The notes beneath the pieces are model-generated. The model did no database searches. It was not told the origin of the DNA and saw nothing but the letters and a program-made list of their open reading frames with translations. Positions 1-6,410 of a DNA stretch of 14,880 bases are shown here, in pieces; the stretch's first letter is position 1; each line of letters begins with the position of its first letter. The stretch lies in the NCBI GenBank assembly GCA_019264505.1, contig JAHUZY010000100.1, forward strand, positions 1 through 14,880, in the 5' to 3' direction. The stretch is from Phenylobacterium sp. GTDB lineage: Bacteria; Pseudomonadota; Alphaproteobacteria; Caulobacterales; Caulobacteraceae. The position numbers and the translations under genes are program-made.

Positions 1-2
1 AC

Positions 3-839
3 ACCGCCCCGGCCGATCTCAGCCAGGCCTTCGAACGCTCCGTGGCCCAGACGATGGCCCAGGTCAGCGCGCTGGGCAAACGGGTCGAGGCCCGGGACTT
101 CGCCCTCTTCTTCCAGCCGGTGGTCAGCCTCAAGGGTCCGGCCAGCCTGCACCACTATGAGGCCCTGATCCGGTTCGGCGACCAGGGCGCCCCCTTCCCC
201 ATGATCCGCATGGCCGAGGAGATGGACCTGGTCTGCGCGCTCGACTCCGCGGTGGTGGACAAGGCCCTGGAGCACCTGACCCGCAGGCCAGACCTGATCC
301 TGGCGGTGAACCTGTCGGGGCGCTCGGTGGGCAATCCGATCTTCGTCACAGAGCTCGCCCGCCGCCTAGCCGCCCACCCCGGCGTCAAGGGCCGGCTGAT
401 GTTCGAACTGACCGAGAGCGCCGCGGTCGGCGACCTGGCCCAGGCCGACCGCCACCTACAGAGCCTGCGGGCGCTGGGCTGCGAGATCTGCCTGGACGAC
501 TTCGGCGCCGGCGCCAGCTCGCTCGCCTATCTGCAGCAGCTGACCGTGGACGTGGTGAAGTTCGACGGCGCCTTCATCCGTGACCTGGAGCACGACACCC
601 GAGGCTCGGCCTTCATCAGCCAGCTGGTGCGCATGTGCGCCGAGATGAAGGTCGAGACCCTGGCCGAAATGGTCGAAACCCCCCTGGTGGAGCAGGTCGT
701 CCGCAAGGCCGGCGTCGACATGGCCCAGGGCTGGCTCTACGGCGCCGCCGCCCGCGAGCCGGCCCCCTTCCCGCCCGTGAGCGCCAGCGCCCCCTCAGCC
801 CCCGGCCGCCGCCGCGGGGCGGTGGATAGCTGGGGGTAG
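3..839 (+). CDS. EAL-domain c-di-GMP phosphodiesterase (5' end outside the window)
   Basis: This is an EAL-domain protein, expected to hydrolyse cyclic di-GMP to pGpG in the cytoplasm. The frame is open to the left edge, so the true start lies upstream; a GTG at 42 is probably internal. Counting from that GTG, the catalytic set is visible: E40 in YEALIR, N90 in NLSG, E122 in FELTES, the DD pair at 152-153 in DDFGAG, K173, E209 in AEMVE and Q229 in the final QG motif. All metal and substrate ligands appear present, so activity is likely. One deviation is AEMVE in place of the usual AEGVE. The C-terminal 30 residues are a proline/alanine-rich tail. Any N-terminal sensory or GGDEF part is out of view. 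It stops just before the mobile-element zone and marks the left border of the accessory region. Confidence 0.9.
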   Translation, partial: TAPADLSQAFERSVAQTMAQVSALGKRVEARDFALFFQPVVSLKGPASLHHYEALIRFGDQGAPFPMIRMAEEMDLVCALDSAVVDKALEHLTRRPDLILAVNLSGRSVGNPIFVTELARRLAAHPGVKGRLMFELTESAAVGDLAQADRHLQSLRALGCEICLDDFGAGASSLAYLQQLTVDVVKFDGAFIRDLEHDTRGSAFISQLVRMCAEMKVETLAEMVETPLVEQVVRKAGVDMAQGWLYGAAAREPAPFPPVSASAPSAPGRRRGAVDSWG

Positions 840-902
840 GTTGGAAGCCCTAGTGGGCGATGTCTGGGTCGGGCTCGTAGCGGACCTTGGTGACGTCCGC
901 TT

Positions 903-1096
903 AGAGCCTAGGCCATCACTCGAGCCACGGCGATGTCGCCCCCCGAGCGTACGCCAGTGCCTTCTCCGGAAGGACAGGTCGGCGCGCTGCGAACCCTAAC
1001 AACTCTGGGCGCCGGCCTCTTGCCAACCAACTCAATGCAGCACCAAATCAACCCAAGAATCTCGTTAAGGCTGGATAAGCAATGGGGGTTACGCCA
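903..1096 (+). pseudogene. Decayed 3' end of an IS3-family element (orfB fragment plus terminal repeat)
   Basis: The reverse complement of this stretch aligns almost base for base with positions 1523-1712, the left end of the intact IS3 element. It is therefore an inverted, diverged relic of a related element. Read on the plus strand from 914 to the TAA at 1076-1078, it encodes about 54 residues matching the OrfB C-terminus: RRAANPNNSGRRPLANQ against [17 protein letters not shown], and NQPKNLVKAG against [10 protein letters not shown]. The outer end TGGCGTAACCCCC (reverse strand, ending at 1096) corresponds to TGACGTGACCCCC of the intact element. Homology fades to the left of about 900, and no orfA or second end is visible, so only one end survives. 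Confidence 0.85.
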
Positions 1097-1384
1097 TCCT
1101 CAAACGTTGGTGGCGTAGGTGTGACAGGCGGACCACAAGTGCCAATAAATGAAGAATGGTTAATTGACAATTTCTTGATGTTCTCGCTTTCCTTCGGCGT
1201 CGGGCTGTTGGCATTCGGCGTCCACGGTAGAGCCATTGTAAAGGCCGTTTTATCAGCAATAGTATTGTTGATAATTGTGAGGCTTCCTATCCCCGGACCC
1301 TATGGCACGCTAATTAGAACAAGCCTCGCCCTATTGGGTGTGGGTGGACTCGTGATTCAGGCAGCGAATAGGTATCGCCGCTAA
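1082..1384 (+). CDS. Small membrane protein, unknown function
   Basis: A 100-residue protein not recognised as a known family. After a Gly/Val-rich start of about 22 residues it has two to three hydrophobic stretches (roughly residues 31-48, 53-68 and 79-92) and ends in the basic tail NRYRR, suggesting a small inner-membrane protein. Base composition is less GC-rich than the flanks (many AAT, ATA and TTA codons), which hints at foreign origin. The ATG at 1082 lies inside the terminal repeat of the decayed IS3 relic, so the first few codons come from insertion-sequence DNA. A GTG at 1121 could be the older start. No strong Shine-Dalgarno sequence is visible for either, so the start is uncertain. 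Confidence 0.55.
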   Translation: MGVTPSSNVGGVGVTGGPQVPINEEWLIDNFLMFSLSFGVGLLAFGVHGRAIVKAVLSAIVLLIIVRLPIPGPYGTLIRTSLALLGVGGLVIQAANRYRR

Positions 1385-1394
1385 TCGGCTCGCA

Positions 1395-1522
1395 AATATT
1401 GGTGGCTGTACACCTCTAATCTGCTTTCAGGCGAATCTCGCAGAGTCAGCTTCTGGCGCAACCCTGCCGGGACAAGGCTGCTGTTGCAGTGGGATCCACG
1501 GACAGAGCCCTTTGGTGAGGTG
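1395..1522 (+). repeat. Dispersed repeat copy R1, left part (split by the IS3 element)
   Basis: The core reads AATCTGCTTTCAGGC at 1418-1432, a degenerate form of the AATGTCCGC core seen in other copies. It is followed by CAGCTTCTGGCGCAACCCTG, close to the AGCAAGTGGCGCATCCTTG block of copy R4. The copy is interrupted at 1522 by the insertion sequence and resumes at 2794. Confidence 0.55.
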
Positions 1523-1563
1523 TGACGTGACCCCCGTTTCTCATCCAGCCATAACGAGAGTCC
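1523..1563 (+). repeat. IS3 left terminal inverted repeat
   Basis: It begins TGACGTGACCCCCGTTTCTC and ends GAGAGTCC. It matches the inverted right end at 2752-2793 with scattered mismatches. OrfB terminates inside it (stop at 1541-1543). Confidence 0.9.
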
Positions 1564-2470
1564 TGGGTTGATCTGAGCCTTGGTCGGCTGGTGTTGCAAG
1601 AGGCCGGCGCGCGGAGAGGTCAGGGTTCGCAGCGTGCCGGCCGGCCTCTCCGGATATGGCTCTGGCGTAGTCCCTGGGCGTCATCCAGCCGAGCTTCGAG
1701 TGAGGTCGGGCTTCGTTGTAGTCCAGCCGCCAGTCCTCCAGCACGGCGCGGGCATGGGGCAGGGATCGGAAGAGCGTCTCGTTGAGCAGCTCGTCGCGCA
1801 GCCGGCCGTTGAAGCTCTCGTTGTGGCCGTTCTGCTGGGGCTTGCCCGGGGCGATGTAATGCCAGCCCACGCCGGTCTCGTCGGCCCAGCCGAGGATGGC
1901 GTTGGAGGTGTACTCCGTGCCGTTGTCGCTGACGATCATGTCCGGGCGCCCGCGCTGAGCGATGATGGCGTCCAGCTCACGCGCGACCCGGCGTCCCGAC
2001 AGCGAGGTGTCGGCCACCAGGGCCAGGCACTCGCGGGTGCAGTTGTCGATCACCGTCAGGATGCGGAAGCGCCGCCCGTCGGTCATCTGGTCAGAGACAA
2101 AGTCCAGGCTCCAGCGCTGGTTGGCCGCCAGCGGCGTCTCGATCGGCCGGCGTGTGCCCATGGCGCGCTTGCGGCCGCCGCGGCGGCGCACCGTCAGCCG
2201 CTCCTCGCGGTAGATCCGCTGGACCCGCTTCTTGTTCACCACCTGGCCTTCGCGCCGCAGCAGCACGTGCAGGCGACGATAGCCGAAGCGCCGCCGCTCC
2301 TGAGCCAGCGCCTTCAGCCGTTCGCGCAGGTCGCCATCATCGGGCCGCGTCGCCTGATAGCGCACGCTCGCCCGATCCGACCCGATCACCCGGCACGCCC
2401 GCCGCTCGCTCATCTCGTAGGTCTGGCGCAGGTGCGCCACGGCCTCTCGCCTAGCGGCGGGCGTCACCAC
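1541..2470 (-). CDS. IS3-family transposase OrfB, DDE integrase core
   Basis: This is the catalytic half of the IS3 transposase and is normally made as an OrfAB fusion by -1 frameshifting. An HTH_21-like segment occupies about residues 15-100, followed by the rve integrase core from about 112 to 270. The triad is D123 (SLDFVSD), D182 (SDNGTEY) and E218 (NGHNESFNG), with exactly 35 residues between the second D and the E. The C-terminus carries the [11 protein letters not shown] motif typical of this family. The nominal start is GTG 2470, four nucleotides before the orfA stop region ends. The -1 frame is open upstream through the slippery run, so the fusion product is the likely enzyme. Length (309 aa) is about normal and no damage is seen. 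Confidence 0.95.
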   Translation of the reverse strand: MVTPAARREAVAHLRQTYEMSERRACRVIGSDRASVRYQATRPDDGDLRERLKALAQERRRFGYRRLHVLLRREGQVVNKKRVQRIYREERLTVRRRGGRKRAMGTRRPIETPLAANQRWSLDFVSDQMTDGRRFRILTVIDNCTRECLALVADTSLSGRRVARELDAIIAQRGRPDMIVSDNGTEYTSNAILGWADETGVGWHYIAPGKPQQNGHNESFNGRLRDELLNETLFRSLPHARAVLEDWRLDYNEARPHSKLGWMTPRDYARAISGEAGRHAANPDLSARRPLATPADQGSDQPRTLVMAG

Positions 2471-2730
2471 TTTTTTCCCAGCAGGTCTTTCAGCGCGACG
2501 TTGTCGAGCATCGTGTCGGCCAGCATCCGCTTCAGCTTGGCGTTCTCGTCCTCAAGCGCCTTCAGCCGCCGGGCCTCCGACACATCCAGGCCGCCGTACT
2601 TGGCCTTCCACTTGTAAAACGTCGGGGAGCTCAGCCCGTGCTTGCGGCAAAGGTCCGCCACCGGCACGCCCGCCTCCTGCTCACGCAGGATCCCAATGAT
2701 CTGCTCTTCCGTGAACCTTGATCGCTTCAT
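2464..2730 (-). CDS. IS3-family transposase OrfA
   Basis: This is the DNA-binding subunit of the IS3 transposase. It is 88 residues long, with a helix-turn-helix at about 5-50 ([20 protein letters not shown], then [19 protein letters not shown]) and a leucine-zipper-like helix at about 55-82 ([20 protein letters not shown]) used for multimerisation. The ATG at 2730 is preceded on the minus strand by GGAAGGA about 8 bases upstream, a good ribosome-binding site. It ends in LGKKW-stop, where the lysine codons form the A6G slippery sequence that passes ribosomes into orfB. Complete and typical for the family. Confidence 0.95.
   Translation of the reverse strand: MKRSRFTEEQIIGILREQEAGVPVADLCRKHGLSSPTFYKWKAKYGGLDVSEARRLKALEDENAKLKRMLADTMLDNVALKDLLGKKW
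2470..2476 (-). other. Programmed -1 frameshift site (A AAA AAG) between orfA and orfB
   Basis: The minus strand reads GGA AAA AAG TGG TGA in the orfA frame. The heptamer A AAA AAG fits X XXY YYZ, and a -1 slip continues as AAA GTG GTG ACG in the orfB frame. A6G is the classic slippery motif of IS3-family elements, and the orfA stop follows two codons later. Confidence 0.88.
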
Positions 2731-2751
2731 TCGTCCGTCCTTCCATAGGGC

Positions 2752-2793
2752 GGACTCTAGCTATTTCTGGCTGAGTTTCAGGGGGTCACGTCA
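2752..2793 (-). repeat. IS3 right terminal inverted repeat
   Basis: Its reverse complement begins TGACGTGACCCCCTGAAACT and ends TAGAGTCC, pairing with the left end at 1523-1563. It lies just upstream of orfA and presumably contains the element's promoter, although no clear -35/-10 pair was identified. Confidence 0.9.
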
Positions 2794-2822
2794 GGTGCGG
2801 AATGGAAAGCGGTCGTTGAGGA
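2794..2822 (+). repeat. Dispersed repeat copy R1, right part
   Basis: GGTGCGGAATGGAAAGCGGTC continues the repeat interrupted at 1522. It matches the 3' block GGGTGGAAAGCGGACC at 4078-4093 and GGGTGGAAAATTGACC in R4. The first four bases are the target-site duplication. Confidence 0.55.
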
Positions 2823-2913
2823 CTTGCCACCATCATGGCGTAAGAGCGTCACGAGCCGTCGTCTCTCTAGAGCTAACTGGTCAGTGCCACCCGCAATAAG
2901 AGGATTCCGGAGG

Positions 2914-3201
2914 ATGCTGTACGACGACGGCTCCGAAGTGATGCTCGGCCACCTAGTCGCCGTTCCCGTGCCTTCAGGTGCCGAGACAGGACGAGTGGTG
3001 ATGCTGGGCGACACTTATGCCCATCTCGATATCGATCCGGAGTTCATCGCCTGGGTTGTGCGGGACAGAGTCCTCGAACCAAGCTCAATTGTCATTGAGT
3101 GGGTGAAGGAGAATCCATTTGCGCACGACGATCCGCGTTACGCCTCGGCGGGTCGCTATATGTTCACTGCAGTTGATGAGTTCGTCACGCGCGTAGGCTG
3201 A
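2914..3201 (+). CDS. Small conserved-looking cytoplasmic protein, possibly immunity-like
   Basis: A 95-residue soluble protein. The N-terminus, LYDDGSEVMLGHLVAVPVPS, resembles small beta-barrel proteins that open with a Y-x-DG-T/S-E-V-x-x-G-D pattern and often occur as orphan immunity genes. This is an impression from the pattern, not an assignment. A second block follows: VLEPSSIVIEWVKENPFAHD. There is no signal peptide or membrane segment. ATG 2914 is preferred because AAGAGG sits about eight bases upstream. The frame is open further upstream to about 2824, but that part is repeat/IS flank and reads as low-quality Ser/Arg-rich sequence. The gene stands alone between two dispersed repeat copies, with no toxin gene beside it. 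Confidence 0.7.
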   Translation: MLYDDGSEVMLGHLVAVPVPSGAETGRVVMLGDTYAHLDIDPEFIAWVVRDRVLEPSSIVIEWVKENPFAHDDPRYASAGRYMFTAVDEFVTRVG

Positions 3202-3227
3202 GCTGGCGCTCGAAAATCGGTTCACCT

Positions 3228-3425
3228 CACCGCAGCCTAAGTCCGTCCGTCTGCCGACGCTCTCCATAGAAAGGACTGTCCCCACCCACGCGCCAATGTC
3301 CGCAGTCTGGCTCGGAGGCTATGTCTGCAAGTGGCGCATCTTTGCCGTCACACCAATCCCCCAGCGGGCGGCCGCATAGCATACGTCTGAACCGCTGAGG
3401 AGGGTGGGAGGCGGACGTTGACGCC
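3228..3425 (+). repeat. Dispersed repeat copy R2
   Basis: The core AATGTCCGCA is at 3295-3304. It is followed by GGCTCGGAGG, then CAAGTGGCGCATCTTTGCCG, then a GGGCGGCCGC block, ACGTCTGAAC and a GGAGGCGGACGTTGACGCC end. The order of blocks is the same as in R4 and R6. The 5' third is weakly conserved. Confidence 0.7.
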
Positions 3426-3452
3426 CGGTCTCCCGCTGCACAAAGTTCGCCT

Positions 3453-3968
3453 ATGAAACCGATGTCTAGCAGGTGGCCCGCAGTCCTACTGATCGGTGCC
3501 CTACTCGCCGCGCCAACGGCGGGGATGACTGCGGATGCCGCTCCGGGTGATATGGACCAGATCGTCATGAAAGGCTTTTTGTGGGGTCGCCCCACAACAA
3601 GCTGGGAGATCAATCGTGATGGGTCGGGCTGGGTCACTTCACGGCGCGACGGACGAAGCTTTAACGAGTTTACCTTGGTGACCAAGCGATGGGGTCCGTC
3701 GTCAAGAGCGTTTGAGCAGGTGAAGACGGCGCTTGTCGAAGCAGAACGGTTTGCGGGTCGCAAGTTGCCCTGTCGCAACATGGTGACCGATGGCCCGTAT
3801 GGAGCTGTGACGTGGCGCACGGGTGGCACTATTGAGACCTTGAACTACAGTTTCGGGTGCATGTCCCCTACCTCAGAACGCGTGTTCGCGACCTTCGCGA
3901 CCGCCTGGACAGAAATCCAAAATCTGTCAGCGGGGGCGATAGCAACTGAAGAGCTAGTGACTCAGTAA
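3453..3968 (+). CDS. Predicted secreted/periplasmic protein, unknown function
   Basis: A 171-residue protein with a clear Sec signal peptide: a basic start (MKPMSSRW), a hydrophobic core (about residues 9-24) and a plausible cleavage after TADA near residue 30. The mature part of about 140 residues is rich in beta-forming segments and contains two cysteines (C108 in LPCRN and C136 in FGCMS) that could form a disulfide in the periplasm. No family was recognised and no catalytic motif is evident. The ATG at 3453 gives the best signal peptide, but no strong Shine-Dalgarno sequence precedes it. It is a lone gene with dispersed repeat copies on both sides, like its neighbours. Confidence 0.7.
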   Translation: MKPMSSRWPAVLLIGALLAAPTAGMTADAAPGDMDQIVMKGFLWGRPTTSWEINRDGSGWVTSRRDGRSFNEFTLVTKRWGPSSRAFEQVKTALVEAERFAGRKLPCRNMVTDGPYGAVTWRTGGTIETLNYSFGCMSPTSERVFATFATAWTEIQNLSAGAIATEELVTQ

Positions 3969-3994
3969 AGCTGTCAGCTGACATTGTCTGAGAT

Positions 3995-4098
3995 GGGGTC
4001 GAAATCCGTCATGGAGCCCGGAGCCGAAAGCGGACCTCAGCGCAAGCGCCGGAAAGCAGGCCGCCGAACCGCCGAGAGGGGTGGAAAGCGGACCCTGA
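3995..4098 (+). repeat. Dispersed repeat copy R3 (partial)
   Basis: Only the 3' blocks are convincing: GAAAGCAGGCCGCCGAACCG, then GAGAGGGGTGGAAAGCGGACC (split here as GAGAGGGGTGG and AAAGCGGACC). They match the ends of R4 (GCCGCGAGGGGTGGAAAA) and R6. An AAAGCGGACC also occurs at 4029-4038. The core AATGTCCGC is not found. Confidence 0.45.
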
Positions 4099-4566
4099 CT
4101 AATCGAACTCCGGCTTGAAATCCGGGTGGACCCAGACGTGCTTCACTTGGCCGGGTTTCAGCCTGACGCTGCCCGTATCGAATGGCTGTAGGGCGGCGAT
4201 AAAGACGTCGAAGTCGTTCGCGATCACGACGCCATCGCTTTCAATCTCATGGTCCCAGAACAGGACTTCGCCAGTTTCGGGCTTTAGCCAAACGTAGTTT
4301 CCGCAGCCATCTTCGGCGACCGGCACAGCCCTTCTCGGGAAGCCATCAATCTCGCGCCTCAGTTCTGACGCGTCAGCAATCGGGATAAAAGCGCGCACAC
4401 CACTTTGATTGCCGGGCACTTCGAATGTGTTGTTTTCTGGCTTTGCACCGTCGTGGTCGCGCAAGAAAGCTCGAAAACTCGCCGGGAGCGTGCAGCCCAA
4501 AGCCTGTTCGGCTCCGTCAATCTGCTCATCGGAAAGACCGACAGTTTGCGGAATAGCTATCGCCAA
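4099..4566 (-). CDS. SUKH (SMI1/KNR4) family protein, probable orphan immunity protein
   Basis: A 155-residue soluble protein of the SMI1/KNR4 (SUKH) superfamily. Many members are immunity proteins that bind and neutralise polymorphic or contact-dependent toxins in the cytoplasm. Family features visible here: LSDEQIDGAEQALGCTLPAS and FRAFLRDHDG near the N-terminus (about residues 10-40), the aspartate-rich middle PVAEDGCGNYVWL, then GEVLFWDHE and ANDFDVFIAAL around residues 95-127. The start is a TTG at 4566 and is well supported: GGAGG lies six bases upstream on the minus strand. No toxin gene is adjacent and the gene is bounded by repeat copies, so any cognate toxin is elsewhere or lost. 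The family call is good; the immunity role is inferred. Confidence 0.85.
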   Translation of the reverse strand: MAIAIPQTVGLSDEQIDGAEQALGCTLPASFRAFLRDHDGAKPENNTFEVPGNQSGVRAFIPIADASELRREIDGFPRRAVPVAEDGCGNYVWLKPETGEVLFWDHEIESDGVVIANDFDVFIAALQPFDTGSVRLKPGQVKHVWVHPDFKPEFD

Positions 4567-4572
4567 GAACCA

Positions 4573-4577
4573 CCTCC
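4573..4577 (-). promoter_or_regulatory. Shine-Dalgarno GGAGG deciding a TTG start
   Basis: On the minus strand GGAGGTGGTTC runs into TTG at 4566. The next in-frame ATG is far inside the protein, so the TTG start rests on this site. Confidence 0.75.
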
Positions 4578-4599
4578 AGCGGGCCAGCTTAGCTTCGCA

Positions 4600-4792
4600 G
4601 CGAGAGTCCGCAACGGGTCGGATTCAACCGTGGCCAACGGGCTGACAACCGGACCTTCGTCCTTGCCGAGCAATGTCCGGAATCCGGCCCTCAGCCAATG
4701 ACAGCAAGTGGCGCATCCTTGCCGGCGCGGTTGTCGCGAGTGGGCGGTCGCCGTGCAGACGTTCTGAAAGCCGCGAGGGGTGGAAAATTGAC
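4600..4792 (+). repeat. Dispersed repeat copy R4 (best-preserved full copy)
   Basis: Blocks in order: GTCCGCAACGGGTCGGATTC (from 4607), GGACCTTCGTCC, AATGTCCGGA (4672-4681), CAGCAAGTGGCGCATCCTTG, GGGCGGTCGC, ACGTTCTGAAAGCCGCGAGG and GGTGGAAAA. Length is about 190 bp. It fills the gap between two minus-strand genes, and its last bases touch the stop of the 70-aa gene. Confidence 0.8.
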
Positions 4793-5005
4793 CTATTCAT
4801 CAACTGGTTCGAGATGGCTCTCATGCGCGTCGGCATGTGAGCCATCGCCGAACTCGATCATGTAAACCGTGCCTGGCGGCATCTTCTCAAGGGACACGGT
4901 GGAACGCTTATCCGCCCGGGTGATGGCAACTATGGAAGCGAAGCAGCCAGGGCGCAGATGCGGCGGAGCGTCTGCGCGAACCAAGACAGTATCTCCCCAT
5001 GTCAT
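4793..5005 (-). CDS. Small 70-aa soluble protein, unknown, SH3-like appearance
   Basis: A predicted 70-residue protein that starts MTWGDTVLVRADAPPHLRPG and ends in an acidic stretch (EFGDGSHADAHESHLEPVDE). The short beta-strand-rich pattern, ending with a FGDGS-x-x-x-x-x-S-x-LEP-type motif, looks like a compact SH3-like barrel of the kind often annotated as hypothetical or immunity-like; this is inference. ATG 5005 (or GTG 5008) is chosen because the open frame further upstream, to 5110, is dispersed repeat R5 read backwards. No clear Shine-Dalgarno sequence precedes 5005, which lowers confidence in the start. Its neighbours on both sides are repeat copies. Confidence 0.6.
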   Translation of the reverse strand: MTWGDTVLVRADAPPHLRPGCFASIVAITRADKRSTVSLEKMPPGTVYMIEFGDGSHADAHESHLEPVDE

Positions 5006-5035
5006 CACGACGCGAGGGTGCACCAGGTTATCAAC

Positions 5036-5160
5036 GTCCGCAACGGGTCCGGATCCCGTGACCAGCGGGCCGGCGACCAGACCATCGTCTCGGCTGACGA
5101 ATGTCCGCATATCGGCGTGGGGCCTAGGTCAGCAAGCGGCGCTATGGCGAAGCGGCTGTG
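5036..5160 (+). repeat. Dispersed repeat copy R5
   Basis: GTCCGCAACGGGTCCGGATC, then GCGACCAGACCATCGTC, then GAATGTCCGCATATCGGCG (core at 5100-5109), then CAGCAAGCGGCGC. The 3' half is shortened. It supplies the upstream region of the minus-strand 70-aa gene. Confidence 0.75.
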
Positions 5161-5211
5161 ACTTCAGTTTGCGGGCCGGGCGTTTGCACGCTTAGACTCC
5201 CAGCGTGGCTC

Positions 5212-5219
5212 GGGGAGGT
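5212..5219 (+). promoter_or_regulatory. Shine-Dalgarno GGGGAGGT deciding the GTG start at 5224
   Basis: GGAGG ends five bases before GTG 5224. This favours 5224 over the upstream in-frame ATG at 5158, which lies in the repeat tail. Confidence 0.75.
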
Positions 5220-5223
5220 CGGT

Positions 5224-5541
5224 GTGAGGCTTGGCGTACTAGCTCGTACCCTATTCGTGATATCCGGCCTCTGGATGGCGGGCGCGACATACTATTTTGC
5301 GTCGATCCACGACAGCGAGGGCCGAGCCACTGCGGACGCGTTCTTTGAAAGTTGCGCAGGGACGCAGGGCTACGACTGCCGGAAGGCGTCGGAGGAAATC
5401 TACGCAGCGCACACCTCAGGGCTGGAGGGGGGGCTCTGGGGTTTCTCGGCGTTTCAGGCGGCGTTCTGGTTGGTCCTAGCGCTGGTGGCGTTCGGCATCC
5501 TATTTGGAGCATTCCGCTGGGTACTAGCTGGACGCAAGTGA
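5224..5541 (+). CDS. Small inner-membrane protein with two transmembrane helices
   Basis: A 105-residue protein with two hydrophobic helices, at about residues 6-25 (LARTLFVISGLWMAGATYYF) and 78-98 (FWLVLALVAFGILFGAFRWV). They are separated by a hydrophilic loop of about 50 residues, probably periplasmic, with two cysteines (ESCAG and YDCRK) that may pair. The basic C-terminal tail (AGRK) fits cytoplasmic ends by the positive-inside rule. The family was not recognised. The GTG start is fixed by a strong GGGGAGGT. It is a lone gene between repeat copies R5 and R6, with no partner to suggest a role. Confidence 0.75.
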   Translation: MRLGVLARTLFVISGLWMAGATYYFASIHDSEGRATADAFFESCAGTQGYDCRKASEEIYAAHTSGLEGGLWGFSAFQAAFWLVLALVAFGILFGAFRWVLAGRK

Positions 5542-5564
5542 CGCCGTCGGCTTAGCGCCGATGG

Positions 5565-5752
5565 GGCAAGTTCGTGACGCCACCGGTGTCCACATCTACC
5601 TTCGCAGAAGGTCGTCCGGCGTCCCGAACGTCCGCTCTTCGGCCCGATCCCAACGTCTCCTCATGGCGCATCCTTGCCGTCGCCCTGATCGCTGGACTGG
5701 CGCAATCGCGGTGGAGACGCCCTGAAGAGCCGCGATAGGAGCGGACTTCCTA
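5565..5752 (+). repeat. Dispersed repeat copy R6
   Basis: AACGTCCGCT core at 5627-5636, CATGGCGCATCCTTGCCGTC at about 5663-5682, then ACGCCCTGAAGAGCCGCGA and GGAGCGGACTTCC. Block order matches R2 and R4. It occupies the gap before the Nudix gene. Confidence 0.7.
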
Positions 5753-5791
5753 CCTTCCCACCAAACGTTCCCGCGATGTACGGTAAGGGGA

Positions 5792-6229
5792 ATGCAGGAC
5801 TCCACATACGACGGACTACCGATCAGTCGAGAGCCGCCCTTCGGTGCGACTGTGGTGATCTATCGTCGGATGGTCGAGGGCATCCAACTTTTGCTGCTGC
5901 ATCGAGCCCACCATGGCCCGGCCTTCGAGGGGGATTGGGCTTGGACGCCGCCCGCCGGATCGCGTTGGCCGGGTGAGGACATCGACGAGTGCGCCCAGCG
6001 AGAACTGCTGGAAGAGGTCGGCCTCGCATTGCCGCTTACGCCCACGGACTGCGGCTCAATCGAATGGCTGGTTTATGTAGCGGAGGCGCAGCCCGATGTG
6101 ACCGTCAGGCTCGACGAAGAGCACGACCGTTATGCGTGGGTCAGCCCGGCGAAGGCCCTCGGGCTATGTGCGCCCAGCGCGGCATCGGAGCCACTCACTC
6201 GCGCGGTCAGCTTCATAAGATCGTTGTGA
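5792..6229 (+). CDS. Nudix hydrolase
   Basis: A 145-residue Nudix-fold pyrophosphohydrolase that would cleave a nucleoside-diphosphate-linked substrate using Mg2+ or Mn2+. The Nudix box is perfect against G-x5-E-x7-REUxEExGU: G56, E62, R70-E71, E74-E75, G77 and L78 (residues RELLEEVGL at 70-78). The N-terminal half has the family's typical strands (ATVVIYRRM, IQLLLLHRA) before WAWTPPAG. The later YVAEA, HDRYAWVSP and AL segments resemble the MutT/NUDT2-like core, but the substrate cannot be read from sequence. ATG 5792 has AAGGGG directly upstream at short spacing. The gene stands alone between repeats R6 and R7 and converges with the hydrolase gene. Confidence 0.9.
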   Translation: MQDSTYDGLPISREPPFGATVVIYRRMVEGIQLLLLHRAHHGPAFEGDWAWTPPAGSRWPGEDIDECAQRELLEEVGLALPLTPTDCGSIEWLVYVAEAQPDVTVRLDEEHDRYAWVSPAKALGLCAPSAASEPLTRAVSFIRSL

Positions 6230-6267
6230 GCGCGACCTTCTGATCACCATCGGACCTTCCAGGCCTC

Positions 6268-6405
6268 AGTAACGGGTCGGACTCATTCGTGGCAGGCCTC
6301 CCGGCCACCGAACTTTCTCCCACCCTAAGGAATGTCCGCAGACTGGCCAGAAGCCAGCGACAGCTTCTGGCGCACCCAGGACCTCCGGTAGCCATCAGGT
6401 CAGCG
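6268..6405 (+). repeat. Dispersed repeat copy R7
   Basis: GTAACGGGTCGGACTCATTC (from about 6269) matches R4 AACGGGTCGGATTCAACC. The core AATGTCCGCA is at 6331-6340, followed by CAGCTTCTGGCGCACCC, nearly the same as in R1. The copy runs up to the stop of the hydrolase gene. Confidence 0.75.
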
Positions 6406-6410
6406 CCTAA

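Larger units (their letters stand above)
1523..2793 (-). mobile_element. Intact IS3-family insertion sequence (IS407-like), 1271 bp
   Basis: A complete element with two overlapping minus-strand genes, orfA and orfB, and imperfect terminal inverted repeats of about 41 bp that start TGACGTGACCCCC at both ends. It is flanked by a 4-bp direct duplication GGTG (1519-1522 and 2794-2797), which fixes the ends exactly. The 4-bp duplication and the two-frame gene layout suggest the IS407 group. Both reading frames are open and the catalytic triad is intact, so it looks recent and potentially active. It has inserted into a copy of the dispersed repeat. Confidence 0.95.

Noticed and set aside
840..1081. 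tRNA or structured RNA gene in the gap after the EAL gene
   Set aside because: No cloverleaf or T-loop (GTTCRA) arrangement was found, and most of the gap is explained by the IS3 relic.
1580..2617. A 345-codon plus-strand open frame opposite the IS3 genes
   Set aside because: It is the antisense shadow of orfB/orfA, whose DDE triad and frameshift site are unambiguous.
3200..6400. Integron-like cassette array with the repeats as attC sites
   Set aside because: The repeats lack recognisable attC core ends (RYYYAAC / GTTRRRY), no integron integrase is in the window, and genes lie in both orientations relative to the repeats.
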